From NCBI RefSeq assembly GCF_000226115.1, contig NC_016459.1, positions 310,001 through 374,000 on the forward strand: a stretch of 64,000 nucleotides of DNA, written 5' to 3'. Each line of letters begins with the position of its first letter. Position 1 is the stretch's first letter. Position numbers and translations under genes: made by a program. The DNA is from Thermothielavioides terrestris NRRL 8126 (Eukaryota; Ascomycota; Sordariomycetes; Sordariales; Chaetomiaceae). Below, piece by piece: positions 59,101 to 64,000 of the stretch. The notes under the pieces are model-generated. The model saw only the letters and a program-made list of their open reading frames with translations. It did not search any database and had not been told where the DNA came from.

Positions 59101-61774
59101 AGGTACACTTCTAGTTCCTCGCTATCTTCCTTTGTGTAGACGGCAATACAAAGGTAGGTATAGTTGCCTAGAGGGCTGTCAATGCCGTTATTCGCCTCTA
59201 GGGCAGGGGCTTCCTTAATTTAATAGACGACGTTAGTAGCCTTAAGCTTATAGTCAGAGGCTAACTCGGCTATAGATTCTATTACCTTGGCAATAGACTC
59301 CTCTCCAAGGTCTCTAAGGTCTACTAGGCGGTAGAAAATACTGTTCTTTACGTCTTTGTAAAACTTTAAATACCGAAATAGGGCGTTGCAAGAGCTTAGA
59401 GTAGTATTATAGAAGCTATAAGTACAACGCTTAAACGTAGCTTGATTCGCTATATAGTTCTTCTAAGTATACTATAGTCCTATACCCTTATAGGTTTTAA
59501 TATACTATTGTACTTCCTATTTAGCTTAGAAGGTCTTATAGCATTTATAGTATATAAGCTCTAAATCAATGACTATATATACGATCTCCAATTCTAAGGA
59601 TAACACTGTAGTAGATATATTAGAGTGTTCCAACGTAGTATCTAAAGTATTGGCATTATTCCTAGACTTAGGATTAATAGCAAAATGTATATAGTCGCGG
59701 TGCCGATTACACTTATAGTCGTTATAACGGTCTCTCTAGTCGTTGCGCTAGCTCTTCCGATTATCGTATTAGTCATTATAGCAGTGGTCGTCCTTTTCGT
59801 AGTTATAGCGATTATACTCTCGGGGCTAGTAGTCGTCCTAATCTCAGTTATAGTCGGCTAGTCGGTAGTAGTCTCCGCTATAGCGGTACCGATCCTTATA
59901 ATTACTTTAAGATTTATTAGCCTAATATTGGGGCGTCTATTTGACCTTTTCTTTCTCTTTACTCTTATCCTTGCTACTTAGCTTTTTTCTATATATTAGA
60001 GAACTTCGTTGTAGCTATAGATTTAAATATAGCCTACGACTACTCCTACTTATATAAGTATTAATTAAGTGAGGTGAAAAACTGGAGGTGACGGATATAT
60101 CGCTGGATATTCAGATCTATATACTTCTAGATCTAATATATAGTGCCTTGCTAGTTGGAGCTATCGGCATTGTCATTTATTGTATAAGCCTAGTACAACT
60201 TACACTCTATAAATTCTATAAAGGCTTCTTCGTCGATAGCGATATCCTTAAGATATAGGAATATAGTGTTAAACTTCTTTGTAGCTACCATTGAATTAGG
60301 CTTAAATTGTTTACTTAGGGCCTCTAGTATCGCCTTAAGGCCTTGCTCCTTAAGAAAGCGACGATAGCTATTAGAGATTTCTTTGGACTACTAGAGTTAG
60401 GCCCTGCCTTTAAGGAGCGTAGGAAACATTTTAATAATCTACCGTTTGATAGATCTATCGTTATTATCCTCGATAAAGGTCTTGATATAGGCTTGAAAAC
60501 GATAAGTATTAGTATAAGTAATTGCTTTACCTTCGTAGATTACTCCTAGACCATTGGGATCTAAGTAGAAAGGGTCGAATACGCCGATATCCTTATATTT
60601 AACCTTGAATTTAGTTCGGCCTACTATATAGCCAGAGTCGTAAATGCTATCGTAGTACTAGCGGCTATCGAGCATTAGGCTATTACTCTAAGGGTTTGGC
60701 CAATAATATAGTAGCTCTATATAACGTAGGCTATCGTAAGCGAGGTTATATCGTAAGCTGATAGCTACACCTTCTTTAGGGATTAGGTATATAGTCTAAA
60801 TAGCGGCTAGCTATATAGGTTGGTAAGGCTATACCGGCTAGTAAGGCTAGTTGACTAGATATATAAGTCCCTACTAACGTAGGTCTAGGCTAATATATAA
60901 TACAATCAGTATAGCTATAGCTAACTACGCTAGAGGTATTTATATAAGTTAGTCGACTAGTGAGGCCTAGGTCAGCTAGGCCTACCTATAGTAGTCCTCT
61001 GTTACTATATACTATCTCGGTATACGTTGTAGGCTATTTAGCGTCAAATTATCGAGGCCTAGAATAACGGGCTAAGGTTAACTAGATGCTATTCCAACGT
61101 ATAGGCGATCTATAGCTTCCTAATAGGCTTATCGAGATACCTAGGAATTGGTCTTTGTAGAGCGAGCTATAGATTGGCCTTCGAGATATATAATATAGGC
61201 ATCTATCTTATATATAGTTTAGTTCAGCTCTTTTATATTCGTCTAGATCACTTTAGCTACTTGAGCTATTAGTATATCCGTTAGCTAGATCTAACTATAT
61301 TCTAGGTAGTCGATATATCGATCTATATACTCTATTGTCCACTTGTTTTAGCTAAGTCTTATAGGCTTCAAGGTCGATACTTCGTTATCAAGATAGCCGT
61401 CTTCGTCTTTATCAAATTCCTTAGACAAATCTTACCTAGTGATAAAGGATACCTTAGCTTCCTATAGATTACGGTCGAGGGTAGTAGAGTCTTAGATATT
61501 ACGAAGGCTATAATTCAAATTAGCTAGAAGGACTAGGTATTTAGCCTAGGTATACTAGGTGTTATAGGCCTCGGCTACCTAGTATTCTCTATTAAGATTA
61601 CGCTCCTTAACTTACTTTATTAGGGGTATAGTCGGAGCTATAGAGGATTAAGCTGTTGCTAGTAGGTTCGGTTTAGGAAAATCGCCTAATATACTTAGCG
61701 TATCTTTCGGAGGATTCTATAGCCTAGAGGGCTTTTCTAGGCCTTTCGCTACTTTAGGAGATATATTTTCTACA
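56136..61774 (-). pseudogene. family A copy 2 gag, protease, RT, RNase H, part of integrase
   Basis: Minus strand. Gag seems to begin near 61774, again with ATA in place of ATG. The protease block and the RT block (equivalent of FIDDIVIYLDNA near 57.45 kb) align with copy 1. The frame is full of TAG stops. Integrase is cut at 56135, where the nested element begins; the rest resumes at 47893 and runs down to about 46.6 kb. Confidence 0.85.
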
Positions 61775-62235
61775 TTAGCCAATATAACTAATAGACTAAC
61801 TAAATATTAGTATAGTAAAGTGGATATAGATCAGAACAAGGTAGCCACTAGCTGTATAGAACATAGTAATAGCTTGGGATACTAGCTATATACTAGCTAG
61901 GGGACTCTATAGTATCGAGGGTGTCGCTAAGCACGAGTAGGATATAAGCCCTAACGAGCCTTAGATCAAGAGGGTATAGAGTTACTAAGATATAGCCTTC
62001 TAGACTATATAGAATATAGGGGCTATAGCGCTTAGCAAGAGAGAGGGAAGAGTATAGTGGCCGTCGAAATCCTTATTAGACCTAACTGCTTAGTGGAGAT
62101 AGTTGTAGTTGACTTCTATATAGTATATAGAGGCCTCCTATAGGTGAGCCGTCGCGATTTATAGATACTTAAATAGTTCAATTCGAATAGATTCGATCGA
62201 TCAAATAGATTAAATAAGATGGCGGTTAGCGCGAT

Positions 62236-62253
62236 TGTAAGTCGTAGCTACCA
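62236..62253 (-). other. primer-binding site of family A copy 2
   Basis: On the coding strand TGGTAGCTACGACTTACA, two bases inside the 5' LTR. Its first 15 bases match the sites of the other two elements. Confidence 0.75.
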
Positions 62254-62255
62254 TT

Positions 62256-62475
62256 TGATGCGGTAGCATATAAAATGCAGTATATAGGAAGATTGATGGT
62301 AAGTGTAATCCTGGATTCCAAGTGGAGAGGCTCCCACTATTGCTAAGATATTCTTGGCAGTGTGTATAGGGCGTATAGGCTATATAGGGCAAACCCTGTA
62401 TAGAGCAACCCTAACCTAGAGCCTGACCTAGATGGGGTCATCATCTATTTATATACACAGGAGCATCCGGTATCA
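62256..62475 (-). repeat. family A LTR, 5' LTR of copy 2
   Basis: 220 bp, equal in length to its partner, with differences mostly transitions. Confidence 0.92.
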
Positions 62476-62480
62476 CTCAA

Positions 62481-63115
62481 CCTGTCTAGGCGGAAAAAGT
62501 ATGAACTCCTTACGGTATGCTCGGTTGGTGTCTTGTAAGTCGCTTCCTTCGACTTTCCCGGTTGCGGTCTCGCCTTGCTCACACGACCGATTTGTTTAGC
62601 ACGCTCATCGCGAGCGTCATTCGCCTTCCGTACCTCCACCACTTGAATCAGTCCACGGACCCAACTTGTACGTCCCGCGAAGCATCGTGTCGCCATCTCC
62701 AAGACCGCATCACTGATCCATACACCTACCTCCCACAGGGGACGTTGTCAACATTGCCATGTGGTCCATCGCCGAGCTCGGGTCCGCCATCACGCTGACC
62801 AGCGTCCCTGCCATCCGGCCGTTGGTCGGCCACTACTTCCCCCACCTCATGGGCAGCCTCGTCGGCAAGAGCACTGGCGATCACGCCAACAGCGACAGGA
62901 CGCCGGTGTTCGGCGGGTCAAGCCGCAGCAAGAAGACGACCGAGTTCTCGGCGACCGAGACGATGCCGGCCGACAACACGAAGGCCAAGCAGGACTGGCA
63001 TCAGTATATCGAGTTGGACGACCAGGACGATGCGCGGACGAAGCGGAGTGCTGATATGGAAAGCCAGGAGCACATCCTGCCCCCGAGCGCTCAAAATCCG
63101 GCCCGAGCGAAGTGA
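62481..63115 (+). pseudogene. fungal rhodopsin-domain 7TM protein, detached 3' part
   Basis: Continues exon 4 of the gene at 44906: 62481-62534, then 62600-62667 and 62739-63115. Introns are 62535-62599 (GTAAGT...TTTAG) and 62668-62738 (GTACGT...CACAG). It encodes KKYELLTVCSVGVF (helix 6), LPYLHHLNQSTDPTW|GD across the second splice, a family-typical block, and AMWSIAELGSAITLTSVPAI (helix 7). A polar, acidic C-terminal tail follows. Removing the insertion and one CTCAA gives an open frame of 377 codons with no stop. The first codons after the TSD are LSRRKK, the usual basic loop before helix 6. Confidence 0.88.
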
Positions 63116-64000
63116 TTATGGTGGCGACGGGGTCGTCAACCCAAGCTCCAGGTTGTCCGGGAGAACTGCCACTCTCGGGACAGGAATGAAGTCATTTGCA
63201 TTCGAATGGGAGACGGTCGCTCAGTAGGGTTGCATTCCGCACAATTGGTACGCATATGGGGGACCAAATAAGCTGGAAACGGATGTCCCAGAGCAACGTC
63301 GTGGCCATCAGCCAAAGGCTGGTTATGTGCTCGATCATGGTTGCTCCAGCTGTATGTATGTGACAGGCTCTGTGGAGTTAACTCCTGCGCAGCACGCCGA
63401 CGAGGCCAGCCTTGCCAGGCTTGGGCCAACTCCCAGTCGTGAATCCGGTTTGGCAGCCGTCTCATCTCATTGCTTAATGAGACTGCAGCACGAGAGCACT
63501 GACCATTCGCAATTCCATTCCTTGCACATCAGGGGGTACAGAGAACTTCCGTCATAGGAAGGCGAGACGTGCAAGTGGTGTCATACTCAACAAGATATGC
63601 ACAGGGGAGAGACGGGTAAATGACCTTCACTCCGGAGCTGCGGACGGCTAAAAACGCCTGCGAGTTTGCAAGGCAGGATTAAAATCTCTGGGCTTCCAGG
63701 TCGATCTTGCGTTCAACGCTCTTCTCGGACTATACGAGTGTACGGAGGTACTCTCCGGTTCCCGTGCCGGTGGCCTGTGTGACGGGAGACAGAAACAAAC
63801 AGGCCGGGCCGGCCGGAAGCGGTGGGGCCCCCAATAACTACGTCATAGACATCAGACAAGCACCTCTCCTGGAAGGGAAAACGCAAACCTGGAAGACGGG
63901 GGCGCTGCGGACTCTGACGGGAACAGACTGCGTTCAAACAACTCTAAATCCAGAAAGTCGGTAGAAGGCATTTCCAACACGAGAACGAACTAATTTTTTG
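63116..64000. other. 3' flank of 7TM gene, no gene seen
   Basis: No coding pattern, repeat or RNA gene was recognised up to the end of the window. Confidence 0.45.

Larger units (their letters stand above)
45751..62475 (-). mobile_element. Ty3/gypsy LTR retrotransposon, family A, copy 2 (host of nested insertion)
   Basis: Bounded by 220-bp LTRs at 45751-45970 and 62256-62475 and by perfect 5-bp target duplications CTCAA (45746-45750, 62476-62480). It spans 16725 bp because a second element sits inside; without that and one GTTTT the element is 8483 bp, near the 8473 bp of copy 1. The coding strand is minus and domain order matches copy 1. Internal sequence is strongly RIP-mutated. The target is exon 4 of the 7TM gene. 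Confidence 0.93.

Noticed and set aside
3262..62475. Reassigned TAG codon in the elements
   Set aside because: Host genes use TAG as a normal stop (for example 7148-7150), and the TAGs sit in transposons with RIP-type base change.

Overview
The window looks like a contig from a filamentous ascomycete, most likely a Sordariomycete. The evidence is short introns (about 50-120 nt) with GTRNGT donors and CTRAC branch points, GC-rich single-copy genes, and AT-rich blocks of transposons ruined in the way repeat-induced point mutation (RIP) does it: transitions that turn CpA/TpG into TpA, with in-frame stops that are mostly TAG. I cannot name a genus.

Layout. 1-9.4 kb: 3' end of a DUF1996 gene (+), a small conserved gene (-), a complete but dead 1.94 kb Fot1/pogo-type transposon, a 427-aa orphan gene (+) and a 353-aa HELVH zincin-like gene (+). 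10.6-13.5 kb: a HET-related membrane protein gene (-) broken by a stop and a frameshift. 14.2-17.2 kb: an unusually large (3.06 kb) pogo-like element with about 143-bp inverted repeats. 17.9-26.4 kb: a full Ty3/gypsy element (family A, coding strand minus) that landed at the 5' side of a CorA-like transporter gene (26.5-27.8 kb), which also carries an in-frame TGA. 28.3-33.2 kb: three copies and one fragment of a tRNA-like, Pol III-type transcription unit with a conserved upstream element, around an RNase H-fold gene that carries two TAA stops. 34.6-42.7 kb: two intact minus-strand genes, a plasma-membrane-type Ca2+ ATPase (1218 aa) and a secreted GMC oxidoreductase (607 aa), with a 78-bp fragment of a second GMC gene between them. 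44.9-63.1 kb: a fungal rhodopsin-domain (7TM) gene split by a second family A element (45751-62475, TSD CTCAA), which is itself split by a family B chromovirus (47894-56130, TSD GTTTT).

The genes do not form one obvious pathway. The main story is an accessory, transposon-rich region between ordinary genes, in which several host genes have been interrupted or have picked up stops. Removing the nested insertion and one TSD copy leaves an open 377-codon 7TM reading frame, so that disruption looks recent compared with the decay of the elements. The least explained item is the tRNA-like family: its terminal stem changes in a compensatory way between copies, and each copy keeps a TATA-like element at a fixed distance, a box A, a box-B-like hairpin and a T-run. 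All intron borders and domain calls were read by eye; no database search was run.
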